Below, piece after piece: positions 30,735 through 41,000 of a stretch of DNA of 64,000 nucleotides (position 1 is the first letter of the stretch; each line of letters begins with the position of its first letter). The stretch is from Pseudomonas phenolilytica (GTDB lineage: Bacteria; Pseudomonadota; Gammaproteobacteria; Pseudomonadales; Pseudomonadaceae). The translations under genes were made by a program, and so were the position numbers. The stretch is taken from NCBI RefSeq assembly GCF_021432765.1, contig NZ_CP058908.1:3858747-3922746 (forward strand). The letters run 5' to 3'. The notes below the pieces were generated by a model that did not search any database, had not been told where the DNA came from, and was given only the letters and a program-made list of their open reading frames with translations.

Positions 30735-32774
30735 TTAGCGGAAGGTGCTGATCAATGTATCGAACAGCGAGCGGGCAACTTGAATGATCTGCGCCGAGGC
30801 GTTGTAGTACTGCTCGAACTTGATCAGGTTGGCGGCCTCCTCGTCGAGGTTGACCGCCGACAGCGAGTCGCGGTTGTCGGTGGCCTGCTTGAGGATCGCG
30901 CCGTTCGCCTCGCTGTCCAGTCGCGCCTGCGCGGTCAGCGTGCCAACGCGCTCGACCAGCTCGCCATAGCCGTCGGTGAAACTGAAACCGGAACCCGCCA
31001 CGTTGTTATCGACACCGATGCTCTGCTTGCTTTGCAGGTCGACCAGCTTCAGGGCGTTGCGGTTGTCGGAGACTCCACTCTGGTTGAAGGCGATACTGAA
31101 ATCATCACCATTCGCCGGACGGCCGCTCATGGCAAAGGCCAGCTGATACGTCTCGGTGCCAGACGTATAAGCCACCCGCACGGTATTGGCGGTGCCCGAC
31201 GTAAAGCTGGGAGCGGGCGTCAACGGGTTGCCCTGATCATCAACGTACGACCAGCCGCTCGGCAGCGGATCGCCCAGCGTATAGGTCTTGCCATCTGCAC
31301 TCAGCGTTACCTCGAGCGAAAGGCTGGCTGCGCTGAGCACGCTCTTGTCTATCGGCGACGGGCCATTGACCAGATCAGGCTGACCGATCAGTCCGGTTCC
31401 GCTGTTTTGCAAATTACCTTCGGCACGCATCGGCGCGGCGAACGCCAGTTGATCTGCCTGATCGAGCACCGCCGTGATATCGGTTGCACCGCGACGCGTG
31501 GGCTGCAGCGTGAATTTGTCGCCCAGCGCGGGTGCCGGCGTTCCCGGCACGATCTGGAATCCCTGATCCCGGCCGCTCTTGTCGGTGATGCTCAGGCTGC
31601 CATCCGCATTAGTGGTCACCGTCATCGGCTGGCTGTCGCTCAGGCGACGCACCGTGTAGCCGCCAGCGCCGTACTCCATGAGATAGTCGCTGGTGGTCAG
31701 CAGATTGGTTTGCGTGATGTTCAGCGCCGGTTGCGCGTTGCTGCTGTTGCCGGAAAACGCATTGACGCGCAGCTTGGCCAGCGCCGGATCGTTGTAATCG
31801 CCAAACAGCGCCGTCCCCACATTGCCCTTCAGATCCAGCCCTTGTCCGAGCTGGCTGTTGACCTGATCGCTCACCGCCAGTGCCAGACGGCCCAAGGAGT
31901 TCATGGTCGAGTCCAGCACCTCGCTGCGATAGCGAATCAGCCCGCCCAGCTCGCCACCGCTGATCTGCGAGGTGATGCCCTGGCGCGAGCCGCCGCTGAT
32001 GAACTGTACCTCGTGGCGGTTAGGGTCGCCCTGCCCCGGCACCACTTCCAGGCGCGCCACGCTGCTGCCCACCACCAGCGGCTGGCCGCTGCCGATGAAG
32101 ATGTTAAAGCTGCTGTCGTCCTGCGGAACCACCGTTACGCCGATGTAGGTGGACAGCTGGCGCACCGCCTCTTCGCGAGCATCAAGCAGATCGTTCGGCT
32201 GCTTGCCATTGGCGGCAGCGACGGCGATGGCTTCGTTCAGGCTGCCGATGCTGCTGGCCAGTCGGTTGACCTGATCGGTGACTGCGGACATCTGCTTGTT
32301 GGTGAACGCGTTCTGCTCGGCCAGCCGGTCATAGACGGTATTGAAACGCCGCGCCAGGCCTTCGGACTCGGCCAGCACCAGCTGCCGCGCCGGAATGTTG
32401 GCCGGGTCCTCGGCCGCGGTCTGCAATGCGGAAAAGAAGCTCTGCAATGCCGGGGTGATTCCCGTGGTAGTACCGGCAAGCAGCGAGTCGAGCTGATCAA
32501 TCTGACTCTTGTAGGCCGCGACGTCGCTATTGAGCGCCGTGCTGCTGCGCAACTGACTGGTCAGGAACTCGCTGTAGCTGCGGCGCACATCGACCAGCGT
32601 GGTGCCGGAGCCGATATAACCCGCGCCGCTGAACTGTGCCAGCCGTGTCGCCTGGGTCGCATCCTGGCGCGTGTAGCCCGGCGTGTTGACGTTGCTGATG
32701 TTGTGGCCGGTGATCGACAGCTGCGTCTTGCTGGCGGAAAGCCCGGACAGGCCAATATTGAGTAGGTCAGCCAT
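30735..32774 (-). CDS. flgK: Flagellar hook-associated protein FlgK (HAP1)
   Basis: A 679-residue protein with the rod/hook N-terminal signature LSASKTQLSITGHNISNVNTPGYTRQ (split over helix 1) and the C-terminal coiled segment NLDEEAANLIKFEQYYNASAQIIQVA. The middle carries FlgK-specific domains. It is secreted by the flagellar type III system and sits at the hook-filament junction. The gap to flgL is 11 bp and to flgJ 3 bp, so all three share a transcript. Confidence 0.94.
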   Translation of the reverse strand: MADLLNIGLSGLSASKTQLSITGHNISNVNTPGYTRQDATQATRLAQFSGAGYIGSGTTLVDVRRSYSEFLTSQLRSSTALNSDVAAYKSQIDQLDSLLAGTTTGITPALQSFFSALQTAAEDPANIPARQLVLAESEGLARRFNTVYDRLAEQNAFTNKQMSAVTDQVNRLASSIGSLNEAIAVAAANGKQPNDLLDAREEAVRQLSTYIGVTVVPQDDSSFNIFIGSGQPLVVGSSVARLEVVPGQGDPNRHEVQFISGGSRQGITSQISGGELGGLIRYRSEVLDSTMNSLGRLALAVSDQVNSQLGQGLDLKGNVGTALFGDYNDPALAKLRVNAFSGNSSNAQPALNITQTNLLTTSDYLMEYGAGGYTVRRLSDSQPMTVTTNADGSLSITDKSGRDQGFQIVPGTPAPALGDKFTLQPTRRGATDITAVLDQADQLAFAAPMRAEGNLQNSGTGLIGQPDLVNGPSPIDKSVLSAASLSLEVTLSADGKTYTLGDPLPSGWSYVDDQGNPLTPAPSFTSGTANTVRVAYTSGTETYQLAFAMSGRPANGDDFSIAFNQSGVSDNRNALKLVDLQSKQSIGVDNNVAGSGFSFTDGYGELVERVGTLTAQARLDSEANGAILKQATDNRDSLSAVNLDEEAANLIKFEQYYNASAQIIQVARSLFDTLISTFR

Positions 32775-32777
32775 GAA

Positions 32778-33959
32778 TTAGCCTCTGGTCCGCATGGCGG
32801 GCGCCGAACCTGCGTCGGCGACGGTCTGATAGGTCTGCATCTTGCGCGCGATCTGGCTGATCTTGCGCGCGTACTGCGGATCGGTGGCGTAGCCCGCCTT
32901 CTGCAACTCTTTGACGAAGCGCTCGGAGTCGCCGGAATTGCTGGCGACCTGAATGGCGGTCCGGTAACGATCGTTGTTCTCCAGCAAGCTGACGAAGTCG
33001 TTGAAGCTCTGCTCGAAGGAATCGTAGGCGCGGAAGCCCGCCACCTCGCGGGTGGCCTTGCCATTGACGTATTCGGTGGTGGTCGCCGAGGCGGACTCGC
33101 CCTGCCAGCCGGTAGCCTTGATACCGAACAGGTTGTGGCTGTTGCTGCCGTCGCGGTGACGGATCATGGACTTGCCCCAGCCGGTTTCCAGCGCGGCCTG
33201 CGCCACCAGATAGCGCGGCTCGACGCCCAGGCGCTCGGCGGCCTTCTCGGCCATCGGCAGCATGGTGGTGATGAATTCCTCGCGCGAGCTGAAACGCGTC
33301 TTGCTCGGCGCTGCGGCTGCATTCGCCGGCACCCCGTTGACGATCAGCGACTTGTCCTGCGGGGCGGCAAAGGCGGTGGCGGGCTTCCAGTCCAGTTCGA
33401 CCAGCGGCTTGCCATCGGATACCAGCGCCTGCGGCGCGGCAGGATTGGTTGCCGAAACATTGGCGACCTGGCGCTCGCTGAGCTTGCCTGGCAACGCCAG
33501 GCGGCGCTGGTTGAGCAGACGCGAGTCGTCACGCACGGCCTCGGTCGCGGCTGCCGGCTTGTTCGGCCAGCTCGCGCCTTCGGTGGCAGCGACCTGGGCG
33601 AACGGGTTCGGCCGGCTGGCGGTTTCAGTCTGCTTGCTCAGCTGGCGCACCAACACGTCGGCCAGGCCGATGCCGCCGCCGTCTTTCGACAGACTGACCG
33701 ACAGCTGCTGGTCGTACATCTCCTGATACTGCTTGGCGGCCTGGCTGTTCAGCGGGTTGTCTTCGGCCAGCACGGCATTGGCCGAGCGCATCGACTTGAG
33801 CATCTCGTTGAGAAACAGCGACTCGAATTCCTGCGCAACCTTGCGCACGTTTTCTTCGCCATCACGATCCTTGCCCACCTTCAACTGGTTGAGGCGATTG
33901 AGATCGGTGTAGCTGCCGCTGTCGAGACCGCGCCCGCCGGCGCCCAGACGAGTATCCAT
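32778..33959 (-). CDS. flgJ: Flagellar rod assembly protein/muramidase FlgJ
   Basis: A 393-residue bifunctional protein. The N-terminal rod-capping domain has KVAQEFESLFLNEMLKSMR; a long Ala/Pro-rich linker (about 120-220) follows; the C-terminal glucosaminidase (GH73) domain has AAQAALETGWGKSMIRH, with its catalytic Glu, then NLFGIKATGW. It opens the peptidoglycan for rod passage. The linker is long but within the range for Pseudomonas. Confidence 0.93.
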   Translation of the reverse strand: MDTRLGAGGRGLDSGSYTDLNRLNQLKVGKDRDGEENVRKVAQEFESLFLNEMLKSMRSANAVLAEDNPLNSQAAKQYQEMYDQQLSVSLSKDGGGIGLADVLVRQLSKQTETASRPNPFAQVAATEGASWPNKPAAATEAVRDDSRLLNQRRLALPGKLSERQVANVSATNPAAPQALVSDGKPLVELDWKPATAFAAPQDKSLIVNGVPANAAAAPSKTRFSSREEFITTMLPMAEKAAERLGVEPRYLVAQAALETGWGKSMIRHRDGSNSHNLFGIKATGWQGESASATTTEYVNGKATREVAGFRAYDSFEQSFNDFVSLLENNDRYRTAIQVASNSGDSERFVKELQKAGYATDPQYARKISQIARKMQTYQTVADAGSAPAMRTRG

Positions 33960-33972
33960 ATCCGTTAAACCC

Positions 33973-35073
33973 TTAGATCACGATCAGATCGGCCTGCAAC
34001 GCACCGGCCTGCTTGAGCGCCTCGAGAATCGCCATGAGGTCGCTGGGCGCCGCGCCGACCTGGTTCACCGCACGCACGATCTCGTCCAGCGTGGTACCAG
34101 GACCGAACTTGAACATCGGCTTGGCTTCCTCTTCGGCCTGCACCCGGGAGTTGGGCACCACCGCGGTCTGCCCAGCGGAGAACGCCTCCGGCTGGCTAAC
34201 CTGCGGATCCTCGGTAATGGTCACCGTCAGGCTGCCGTGGGTGACGGCGGCTGGCTGCACGCGCACGTTCTGACCGATGACGATGGTGCCGGTGCGCGAA
34301 TTGATGATGACCTTGGCCACCGCCTGGCCGACGTCGACCTCGAGATTCTCCAGGATCGACAGGTAATCCACGCGCTGGCTCGGGTCCAGCGGCGCGCTGA
34401 CGCTGATGGAGCCGCCATCCAGCGCCTGCGCCACGCCTGGGCCGAGTAGGTCATTGATCTGGTCGACAATATTCTTCGCCGTGGTGAAGTCCGGTCGATT
34501 GAGGTTGAGCGTCAGCGTGTTGCCCTGGTTGAAGGCACTCGGCACCTGCCGTTCGACGGTCGCCCCTCCCGGAATTCGCCCGGCCGACGGTACGTTGACG
34601 GTGACCCGTGAGCCGTCGGCGCCGCTGGCATCGAAACCGCCGACCACCAGGTTGCCCTGGGCGATGGCGTAGACGTTGCCGTCGATGCCCTTGAGCGGCG
34701 CCATCAGCAGGCTGCCGCCGCGCAGGCTCTTGGCGTTACCGATCGAGGACACGGTGATGTCGATGGTCTGCCCGGGCTTGGCGAATGGCGGCAACTCGGC
34801 GTGAATGGACACCGCCGCGACGTTTTTCAGCTGCACGTTGCCGCCGGCCGGCACCTTGATGCCGAACTGCGCCAGCATGTTGTTGAACGTCTGCACGGTG
34901 AACGGCGTCTGCGTGGTCTGGTCGCCGCTGCCATTCAGGCCGACCACCAGGCCGTAGCCGACCAGCTGGTTGGCGCGCACGCCATTGATGGTGGCGACGT
35001 CCTTGAGGCGCTCGGCCTGGGCGGTCATGGCCAGGCCGAGCAGGCCGAGCAGCACGAAAAATTTGCGCATCAT
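33973..35073 (-). CDS. flgI: Flagellar P-ring protein FlgI
   Basis: A 366-residue periplasmic P-ring subunit with a signal peptide ([18 protein letters not shown]) and the conserved [20 protein letters not shown] and [17 protein letters not shown] blocks. GGAGG precedes tandem ATGs at 35073 and 35070. It forms the bushing around the rod in peptidoglycan. It follows flgH by 14 bp. Confidence 0.94.
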   Translation of the reverse strand: MMRKFFVLLGLLGLAMTAQAERLKDVATINGVRANQLVGYGLVVGLNGSGDQTTQTPFTVQTFNNMLAQFGIKVPAGGNVQLKNVAAVSIHAELPPFAKPGQTIDITVSSIGNAKSLRGGSLLMAPLKGIDGNVYAIAQGNLVVGGFDASGADGSRVTVNVPSAGRIPGGATVERQVPSAFNQGNTLTLNLNRPDFTTAKNIVDQINDLLGPGVAQALDGGSISVSAPLDPSQRVDYLSILENLEVDVGQAVAKVIINSRTGTIVIGQNVRVQPAAVTHGSLTVTITEDPQVSQPEAFSAGQTAVVPNSRVQAEEEAKPMFKFGPGTTLDEIVRAVNQVGAAPSDLMAILEALKQAGALQADLIVI

Positions 35074-35087
35074 GGAACAGCCTCCGG

Positions 35088-35786
35088 TCAGAACGGCCAC
35101 AGCGGGCTGATGAAGAAGCGATCCAGCCACCCCGGCTGGCTCGCGTCGGCGAAGGCACCCGTCCCCGAATAGGTGATGCGCGCGTCGGCAATCCGTGTCG
35201 AAGGCACGGTGTTGTCCGTGGTGATGTCGTCGGCACGCACCAGGCCGGCGATGCGCACCAGCTCGTCGCCGGTGTTGAGCGTCATCCACTTCTCGCCGCG
35301 CACCGCGAGAATACCGTTGGGCAGCACCTCGGAGACGGTCACCGTGATCGAGCCGGAGAGGCTGTTGCTCTGCCCCGCCTGACCGGAGCCGGAGGTGTCA
35401 CGCTCAGCCTCGTATTCGGCGCCGAGCGTCATTTTGTTGCCGGTCAGCGGATTGCCCATCGAAACGCCACCGCCGAACAGCGAGCCCAGGCCGATGTTGG
35501 CGCTGCTGTCCTTGGAAATCTGCGACGAGGCGTTCTTGCTCGCCTGGGTCCGCTCGTTGAGGGTGATGGTGATGATGTCGCCCACCCGGAAGGCCTTGCG
35601 GTCGTCGTAGAGGTTGGTCTCGAAACCGGCCTGATAGATAGCACCGTTGTTCTGTGCCGCCGGCAGCGGCGTACGCGGCAGCACCGGCGCGTAGTACGGA
35701 TCGTTCGGCTTGGGCGCCGGCGCCACGCAGCCGGCCAGGGCCAGCGCGGACGATATCGAGACAACAACGGTCAACAAGCGGCTCAT
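35088..35786 (-). CDS. flgH: Flagellar L-ring lipoprotein FlgH
   Basis: A 232-residue outer-membrane lipoprotein: the lipobox is LALAGC, giving lipidation after a 20-residue signal. The ring domain contains [21 protein letters not shown] and [18 protein letters not shown]. The ATG at 35786 is 5-6 nt from GAGG; two upstream GTG codons are too close to that site. It assembles the L ring with FlgI as P-ring neighbour. Confidence 0.94.
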   Translation of the reverse strand: MSRLLTVVVSISSALALAGCVAPAPKPNDPYYAPVLPRTPLPAAQNNGAIYQAGFETNLYDDRKAFRVGDIITITLNERTQASKNASSQISKDSSANIGLGSLFGGGVSMGNPLTGNKMTLGAEYEAERDTSGSGQAGQSNSLSGSITVTVSEVLPNGILAVRGEKWMTLNTGDELVRIAGLVRADDITTDNTVPSTRIADARITYSGTGAFADASQPGWLDRFFISPLWPF

Positions 35787-35869
35787 ACACACCTCAGCCC
35801 GGACAGGGCCACTGAAACGACTTCGGACACAGCGAGCTATCCATGCCCTGCAACAACGGTTAACGCGAC

Positions 35870-36655
35870 TTACAACTGCTGGGTAACGAACGACAGCATC
35901 TGGTCGGCGGTGGAGATGACCTTGGAGTTCATCTCGTAGGCGCGCTGGGTGGTGATCATGTTGACCAGCTCCTCCACCACGCTGACGTTGGAGTTTTCCA
36001 GCGTGTTTTGCAGCACCGTACCCAGGCCGTTGAGGCCCGGCGTACTGATCTGCGGCGCGCCGCTGGCCGCGGTCTCCAGGAACAGGTTGCTGCCCATCGC
36101 CTGCAGGCCGGCCGGGTTGATGAAGTCAGCCGTCTGGATATTGCCGATGATCTGCGGCTGCGCATTGCCCAGCATAGTCACCGAGACGGTGCCGTCTTCG
36201 CCGACGGTGAAAGTCTGGGTTTCCGGCGGCACGACAATGGCAGGTTCCAGCGAATAGCCGTTGGAGGTGACGATCTGGCCGTCGGAGCTCAGGTGGAAGC
36301 TACCGTCGCGGGTGTAGGACACGGTGCCGTCAGGCAGCAGCACCTGAAAGAAGCCGCGCCCGTTGATCGCCATGTCGAGCGGCTGTTCGGTGGTCTGCAG
36401 GCTGCCGGTGGTAAAGATCTTCTGCGTGCCGGTGATGCGTACCCCGGTACCTAGTTGCAGGCCGGACGGCAGCTCGCTGTCCTGGCTGGACTGCCCGCCG
36501 GGCTGGCGACGGATCTGATAGAGCAGGTCCTGGAACTCGGCACGATCACGCTTGAAGCCGGTGGTCGAGACGTTGGCCAGGTTGTTCGAGATGGTCGTCA
36601 GGTTCATGTCCTGGGCGGACAAACCGGTCTTGCTGACCCAAAGTGCTGGAAGCAT
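35870..36655 (-). CDS. flgG: Flagellar distal rod protein FlgG
   Basis: A 261-residue rod protein with the N-terminal flg_bb_rod motif [20 protein letters not shown] and the C-terminal [23 protein letters not shown], both typical of FlgG, and the FlgG-specific early insertion [11 protein letters not shown]. It forms the distal rod between FlgF and the hook. It lies 83 bp downstream of flgG's partner flgF's reading frame end and 42 bp separates the two genes. Confidence 0.93.
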   Translation of the reverse strand: MLPALWVSKTGLSAQDMNLTTISNNLANVSTTGFKRDRAEFQDLLYQIRRQPGGQSSQDSELPSGLQLGTGVRITGTQKIFTTGSLQTTEQPLDMAINGRGFFQVLLPDGTVSYTRDGSFHLSSDGQIVTSNGYSLEPAIVVPPETQTFTVGEDGTVSVTMLGNAQPQIIGNIQTADFINPAGLQAMGSNLFLETAASGAPQISTPGLNGLGTVLQNTLENSNVSVVEELVNMITTQRAYEMNSKVISTADQMLSFVTQQL

Positions 36656-36697
36656 GTGCTTTCTCCTCGTGCGTCGAGCGGACGCGACGCGCTGGTG

Positions 36698-37438
36698 TTA
36701 GCTGATTTGCAGGACGCGAGCCATCGCAGCCGCATCATCCTCGGCGGTGCGCATCATCTTCACGTGCAGTTCGAACTGGCGTGACAGCGCCAGCATGGAT
36801 GTCATTTCGGCCACCGCATTCACGTTGCTCGCCTCGAGGAAGCCCGAGGTCACGCGCACGCCTGCGTCCGCCTCCACTGGCTGGCCGCCCTTCATGCGGA
36901 TCAGGCCATCGGTGCCCTTCTCCAGCTGCTGCGGATCGGGATTGACAAGTTTCAGGCGATCGACAGTGACGACCACGTTCGGGTCTTCGCCCAGAGCGCG
37001 GATGCTGATGGTGCCGTCCTGACCGATGTCGACCTTTTCCTCGGGCGGAATGGCGATCGGCCCGCCGTTGCCCATCACCGGCATGCCATCGGCGGTACGC
37101 AGCACGCCGAGCACATCGATATTCAAGCTGCCGGTGCGCACGTAGGCTTCGCCACCATCGGGCGCCTGAACCGCGATCCAGCCTTCGCCTTCGATGGCGA
37201 CGTCCAGATCGCGCCCGGTTTCCTGTAGCGCGCCGGCGGTAAAGTCCGTACCCGGGCGCTCGGTCATCGCGTAGACACGCGCCGGGAAACTGTCGCCGAA
37301 CACCTGCATCGAACGCGCCTGCTCGAAGTCCCGCCGAAATCCGGTGGTGGAGATGTTCGCCAGGTTGTTCGCATGGGCCTGCTGTGCCCGCGCGTTCTGG
37401 CTGGCGCCGGTCATGGCCACGTAGAGCATCTTGTCCAT
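36698..37438 (-). CDS. flgF: Flagellar proximal rod protein FlgF
   Basis: A 246-residue rod protein: MDKMLYVAMTGASQNARAQ at the start, NLANISTTGFRRDFEQAR, and the C-terminal NVNAVAEMTSMLALSRQFELH. The ATG at 37438 is set by GGAG upstream. It starts the second rod operon, with a consensus sigma-54 promoter 54-69 bp upstream at 37492-37507. Confidence 0.93.
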   Translation of the reverse strand: MDKMLYVAMTGASQNARAQQAHANNLANISTTGFRRDFEQARSMQVFGDSFPARVYAMTERPGTDFTAGALQETGRDLDVAIEGEGWIAVQAPDGGEAYVRTGSLNIDVLGVLRTADGMPVMGNGGPIAIPPEEKVDIGQDGTISIRALGEDPNVVVTVDRLKLVNPDPQQLEKGTDGLIRMKGGQPVEADAGVRVTSGFLEASNVNAVAEMTSMLALSRQFELHVKMMRTAEDDAAAMARVLQIS

Positions 37439-37491
37439 CAGCAAACTCCAAGACGCGAGATTGACACTCGCCATTCTGTCGACATCGAGAT

Positions 37492-37507
37492 AGCAAGGCG
37501 CGTGCCA
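37492..37507 (-). promoter_or_regulatory. Sigma-54 promoter of flgF operon
   Basis: On the minus strand the sequence is TGGCACGCGCCTTGCT, a full match to the sigma-54 -24/-12 consensus TGGCAC-N5-TTGCW with the required 10-nt gap between GG and GC. It lies between the flgE hairpin and flgF. In Pseudomonas this class is driven by RpoN with the FleR or FleQ activator. Confidence 0.9.
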
Positions 37508-37559
37508 CCGCGACCATAACCGCCCAAGCCATTGAATCGGAAGCGCTTTTCAGAAACGA

Positions 37560-37581
37560 CGAAGGCCCTTGCGGGCCTTCG
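37560..37581 (-). terminator. Hairpin after flgE, probable terminator
   Basis: CGAAGGCCC (37560-37568) and GGGCCTTCG (37573-37581) form a perfect 9-bp stem with a TTGC loop, 55 bp past the flgE stop on the minus strand. Only short T clusters follow, so termination may be partial. It separates the flgB-flgE and flgF-flgL units. Confidence 0.7.
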
Positions 37582-37635
37582 ATCGAGGAAGCGGCGGAAT
37601 CCTGCCGGTGGCGGCAAGCCGCTTGCCTCTCAACC

Positions 37636-39222
37636 TCAGCGCAGGTTGATGATGGTCTGAGTGATCGCGCTTTCCGTTTCGATGGTCTTGGCGTTCGCCT
37701 GATAGTTGCGCTGGGCGACGATCAGGTTGACCAGCTGGTCGGACAGTTCGACGTTGGAGTCTTCCAGCGCACCGGCCTGCAGCGCCCCGAGGGTGCCGGA
37801 CATCGGCGTGCCCACCACCGGCTCACCGGATTCGAACGACTGCACCCACTGCGTCTTGCCCACCGGAGTCAGGCCCTGCACGTTGGCAAAGTTGGCCAGC
37901 ACAATCTGCCCCTGCACCTTGGACTGGCCGTTGGTGTAACGCGCAAAGATCACGCCGGTGTCGTCGATTTCCAGGCCGGCCAGCTCGCCGGTGGTGTAAC
38001 CGTCCTGAGCCACGCTGTTTACCGCAAAGGTACTGGCGTACTGCGAGGACTTGGAGAAGTCGAGGACGATGCCGCCCGGATTGGCCAGGGCGCCGTTGGC
38101 CGACCAGGTGGCTGGGCTACCACCGTCGGATATCGCCGGAATCCAGCCACCCGCCGGGGGGTTGCCCGTGGCGGAATTCAGCGTCACCTTCAGGTCCGGC
38201 GAGACGCTGAACAGCCCTGAGCCACCATTATCGATGCCCGTCAGAGCACCGGAGGAATTGAACGACAGCCCCATGACGTAAGGCTGCGGCGGCTGCTGCG
38301 CCGGGTTGGCAGGATTGCGCCCATCGATCAGCACCTTCATGTCCCAGGTGTTCGCACTCGTCTTGACGAAATACTGCGTCATGACATGCGCATTACCCTG
38401 CGAATCGTAGATGTTCAGCGAGGTCGAGCTGTTGTAGGTGGTGGGGTCGGTTGGATCGAACGTCGCATTCGCCGCGGTCAACGCCGCTGTCACATTCGCC
38501 GGCAGTGCTTTCGCGGCATCTCCCGCGGCTTGGGCATTAGCAATATTCGTCGCGTCGACCAGTGCTGCAGCGCGAGCGGCATCGGCTGCCGTTGTGTCGC
38601 CCGATGCGGCGAGCTCGGCATCGTAGGCAGCCTGTCCGGCCGCTGTCAGCGAGTTGTTATAGGCCGCGTCATAGAACGGCTGCACCTCGGCATCATAGGC
38701 AGCCTGCCAGGTCGTCGGCGATTTCTGCGTCGAGTTCAGGTTGAACGCCGTGGTGATCTGGCTGGTCGCCTTCGGCGCCTGATTGGTGGTCTGCACCTGC
38801 AGGTCGCCAACCACGCCGCTCTGCAGATTGCCGTTCGCATCGACCGGATAGCCCTGCAGCTTGTAGCCGAAGTTATCGACCAGGAAACCGGTGCGGTCGG
38901 TGCCGAAGTAGCCCGCGCGGGTATAGCTCATGGCGCCGTTGTTACTGACCTGGAAGAAGCCGTTGCCGTTGATCGCCAGATCCAGAGCGTTCTGCGTGTA
39001 GTTGATGTTGCCCTGGTTGAACTGCTGGGAAATGTTCGACATCAGCACGCCGCTGCCTTGCGGGTTCTTGCCGGTCCCCATGACGGAAGCGGCATACACA
39101 TCGGAAAACTCCGCGCGCGACTGCTTGAAGCCGACCGTGCCGGCGTTGGCGATGTTGTTGCCGGTGACGTTGAGATCCTTGCTCGCGGCACGCAGGCCGC
39201 TGAGACCGATATTGAAGGACAT
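37636..39222 (-). CDS. flgE: Flagellar hook protein FlgE with Ala-rich insertion
   Basis: A 528-residue hook subunit. N-terminal [20 protein letters not shown] and C-terminal [23 protein letters not shown] are canonical. Between roughly residues 165 and 265 there is an alanine-rich segment (two AAYDAE repeats, [14 protein letters not shown]) that makes the protein longer than typical hook proteins and probably forms a surface-exposed domain. The duplicated AAYDAE corresponds to a 21-bp near-repeat in DNA at 38614-38634 and 38686-38706. Confidence 0.92.
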   Translation of the reverse strand: MSFNIGLSGLRAASKDLNVTGNNIANAGTVGFKQSRAEFSDVYAASVMGTGKNPQGSGVLMSNISQQFNQGNINYTQNALDLAINGNGFFQVSNNGAMSYTRAGYFGTDRTGFLVDNFGYKLQGYPVDANGNLQSGVVGDLQVQTTNQAPKATSQITTAFNLNSTQKSPTTWQAAYDAEVQPFYDAAYNNSLTAAGQAAYDAELAASGDTTAADAARAAALVDATNIANAQAAGDAAKALPANVTAALTAANATFDPTDPTTYNSSTSLNIYDSQGNAHVMTQYFVKTSANTWDMKVLIDGRNPANPAQQPPQPYVMGLSFNSSGALTGIDNGGSGLFSVSPDLKVTLNSATGNPPAGGWIPAISDGGSPATWSANGALANPGGIVLDFSKSSQYASTFAVNSVAQDGYTTGELAGLEIDDTGVIFARYTNGQSKVQGQIVLANFANVQGLTPVGKTQWVQSFESGEPVVGTPMSGTLGALQAGALEDSNVELSDQLVNLIVAQRNYQANAKTIETESAITQTIINLR

Positions 39223-39252
39223 TGAATCGCTCCTTTCGCCGGGTGCCGGCGG

Positions 39253-39936
39253 TTATTGTCCGATGACCTGGACCTGGGAAAGCCCGATGCTGCCGATACC
39301 GGCCAGGTTGAGCATCAGCTCCCCGCCGTTCTGCCCGAGCGTGACGCTGTCCACATTGGCCGGAAGCAGGGTGTACAGCCCCTTCGTTTCGCCGTCGTAG
39401 GTAGCCTGCGCCTCGAACTTGTAGGTGCCGGGCGGCAAGGTTTTGCCGCTCGCATCCTTGCCGTCCCACATGAAGGAGACGTTGCCGGCCTGCTGCTGCC
39501 CGAGATTGACGCGGCCGACCGAAGCGCCGGTGCTGTCGTAGATGTTGACGAACACGTTGCTGCTCGACGTTGGCAGCACCAGGCTGGCTTTGAAGGTTTC
39601 GCTGGTGTCGACCACCGCCTTGTCGGTCGGCACGATGACCTTGCGTCCGACCAGCGACGAAGCCTGCAACGCCTGTGACGACTGGTAGCCGGACAGGATG
39701 GTCTCCATGCTGGAGTTCAGCTTCTCGACACCCTCGACGGTGCTGAACTGCGCAAGCTGACCGATGAACTCGCCGTTCTCCTGTGGCTCCAGCGGATTCT
39801 GGTTGTTCATCTGCGCGACCAGCAGTTCGAGAAACTCGTTCTTGCCGAGTTCTTCGCCCTTGACCTCACGGTCCTTGCCGAACTGGTACTGGTCCAGTAT
39901 CGAGCCGGTACCGCCAACGCCGCTTGTTGTGCTCAT
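39253..39936 (-). CDS. flgD: Flagellar hook scaffold FlgD
   Basis: A 227-residue hook-capping protein: the N-terminal motif LGKNEFLELLVAQMNNQNPLEP leads to a FlgD tudor/Ig-like part with GQQQAGNVSFMWDGKDASGK and PPGTYKFEAQA. It caps the growing hook and is lost at maturity. The ATG at 39936 has AGGGAG 7 nt upstream; an adjacent TTG is less likely. Confidence 0.92.
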   Translation of the reverse strand: MSTTSGVGGTGSILDQYQFGKDREVKGEELGKNEFLELLVAQMNNQNPLEPQENGEFIGQLAQFSTVEGVEKLNSSMETILSGYQSSQALQASSLVGRKVIVPTDKAVVDTSETFKASLVLPTSSSNVFVNIYDSTGASVGRVNLGQQQAGNVSFMWDGKDASGKTLPPGTYKFEAQATYDGETKGLYTLLPANVDSVTLGQNGGELMLNLAGIGSIGLSQVQVIGQ

Positions 39937-39948
39937 CAAAAGGCTCCC

Positions 39949-40392
39949 TTACTGACCCAGCGTCAGCACTTTCTGCAGCATGGTCTTGGCCGTGTTCATC
40001 AGCTCGGCGTTGGTCTGGAACGCGCGGCTGGCGGAAATCATGTCGGCCATCTCCTCCACCACGTTGACGTTCGGATAGTAGACGTAGCCCTTGTCGTCGG
40101 CCGCCGGGTGATTAGGCTCGTAGCGAGCCTGCAGCTCGCTCTGGTCCTCGACCACACCGAGCACCTGCACACCGACGCCGGCCTGGTCCTGATCGGCGAA
40201 CAGTGACTCGTTCGGCGCGCCGCTGGCCTGCTGCAGCATGGTGGCGAACACTGGGTGACGAGCCCGGTAGGTTTCATCGACGCTGGAGGACACCGTCTCG
40301 GCGTTGGCGATATTGCTGGAGATGGTGTTGAGGCGCGTGCTTTGCGCACTCATGCCGCTACCAGCGATGTTGAAGACATTACTCAGGGACAT
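39949..40392 (-). CDS. flgC: Flagellar proximal rod protein FlgC
   Basis: A 147-residue rod protein with SGMSAQSTRLNTISSNIANAET and the FlgC-specific YYPNVNVVEEMADMISASRAFQTN. It follows flgB by 11 bp and precedes flgD by 12 bp in the flgBCDE operon. Confidence 0.94.
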   Translation of the reverse strand: MSLSNVFNIAGSGMSAQSTRLNTISSNIANAETVSSSVDETYRARHPVFATMLQQASGAPNESLFADQDQAGVGVQVLGVVEDQSELQARYEPNHPAADDKGYVYYPNVNVVEEMADMISASRAFQTNAELMNTAKTMLQKVLTLGQ

Positions 40393-40403
40393 GGCTGGAC
40401 TCC

Positions 40404-40808
40404 TTATTCGCCACGCAGGGCGCTCATCAGCCCGCGGAACTTACTGTTGAGCAGTGTGAAGCTCGCCTGAAAATCGACGGCGTTCTGCGCGTAGTTGGAT
40501 TGCTCGATCTGCAGATCGACGGTGTTCTGATCGAGCGAGGCATGCGCCGGCGTGCGAAAGCGCAACGAGGGATCGGCGATCTCCAGCCCTTCGGCGGCGA
40601 TGTGCCGGGCGTCGGTGGTACGCGTGGCGAAGCTGCCCTCACCGCGTGCGGCCTGCGCTGCCAGCACGGCGCCGAAGTCCAGATCACGCGCCTTGTAGTT
40701 GGGCGTATCGGCGTTGGCGATGTTGTTGGCCAGCACTTCGGCACGCTGGGCGCGAAAACCAAGCGCCTTCTCGTGAATGCCGAGCGCCTTGTCGAAACTG
40801 ATGCTCAT
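40404..40808 (-). CDS. flgB: Flagellar proximal rod protein FlgB
   Basis: A 134-residue rod protein: MSISFDKALGIHEKALGFRA, ANNIANADTPNYKARDLDF, then a C-terminal NTVDLQIEQSNYAQNAVDF. The ATG at 40808 is placed by AGAGGT upstream and agrees with family length. First gene of flgBCDE, 45 bp downstream of a sigma-54 promoter. Confidence 0.94.
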   Translation of the reverse strand: MSISFDKALGIHEKALGFRAQRAEVLANNIANADTPNYKARDLDFGAVLAAQAARGEGSFATRTTDARHIAAEGLEIADPSLRFRTPAHASLDQNTVDLQIEQSNYAQNAVDFQASFTLLNSKFRGLMSALRGE

Positions 40809-40852
40809 GGATCTGGACCTCTGCCGGATACAAGTCTGCTGGCGCAAACTTG

Positions 40853-40868
40853 AGCAAAGCCCATGCCA
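40853..40868 (-). promoter_or_regulatory. Sigma-54 promoter of flgBCDE
   Basis: The minus strand reads TGGCATGGGCTTTGCT, with GG and GC separated by exactly 10 nt; only the sixth base departs from TGGCAC. It places the transcription start about 30 nt before flgB. Control by RpoN with a flagellar activator is expected from Pseudomonas flagellar biology. Confidence 0.87.
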
Positions 40869-41000
40869 TCTATTCAAGCAATTGATTTTAAAGGATTTAT
40901 TCTGAGCATCATTCGCTTAGGCGTCAAAAGCGGCAAGGCTTTACCGCTGCGTTGCCGCGTATCGTCATGATGTACGACGGTTTTCTGCCGCCGATAAGGG

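Noticed and set aside
30699..32765. 688-codon frame antisense to flgK
   Set aside because: No domain similarity; the opposite strand encodes canonical FlgK with operon neighbours.
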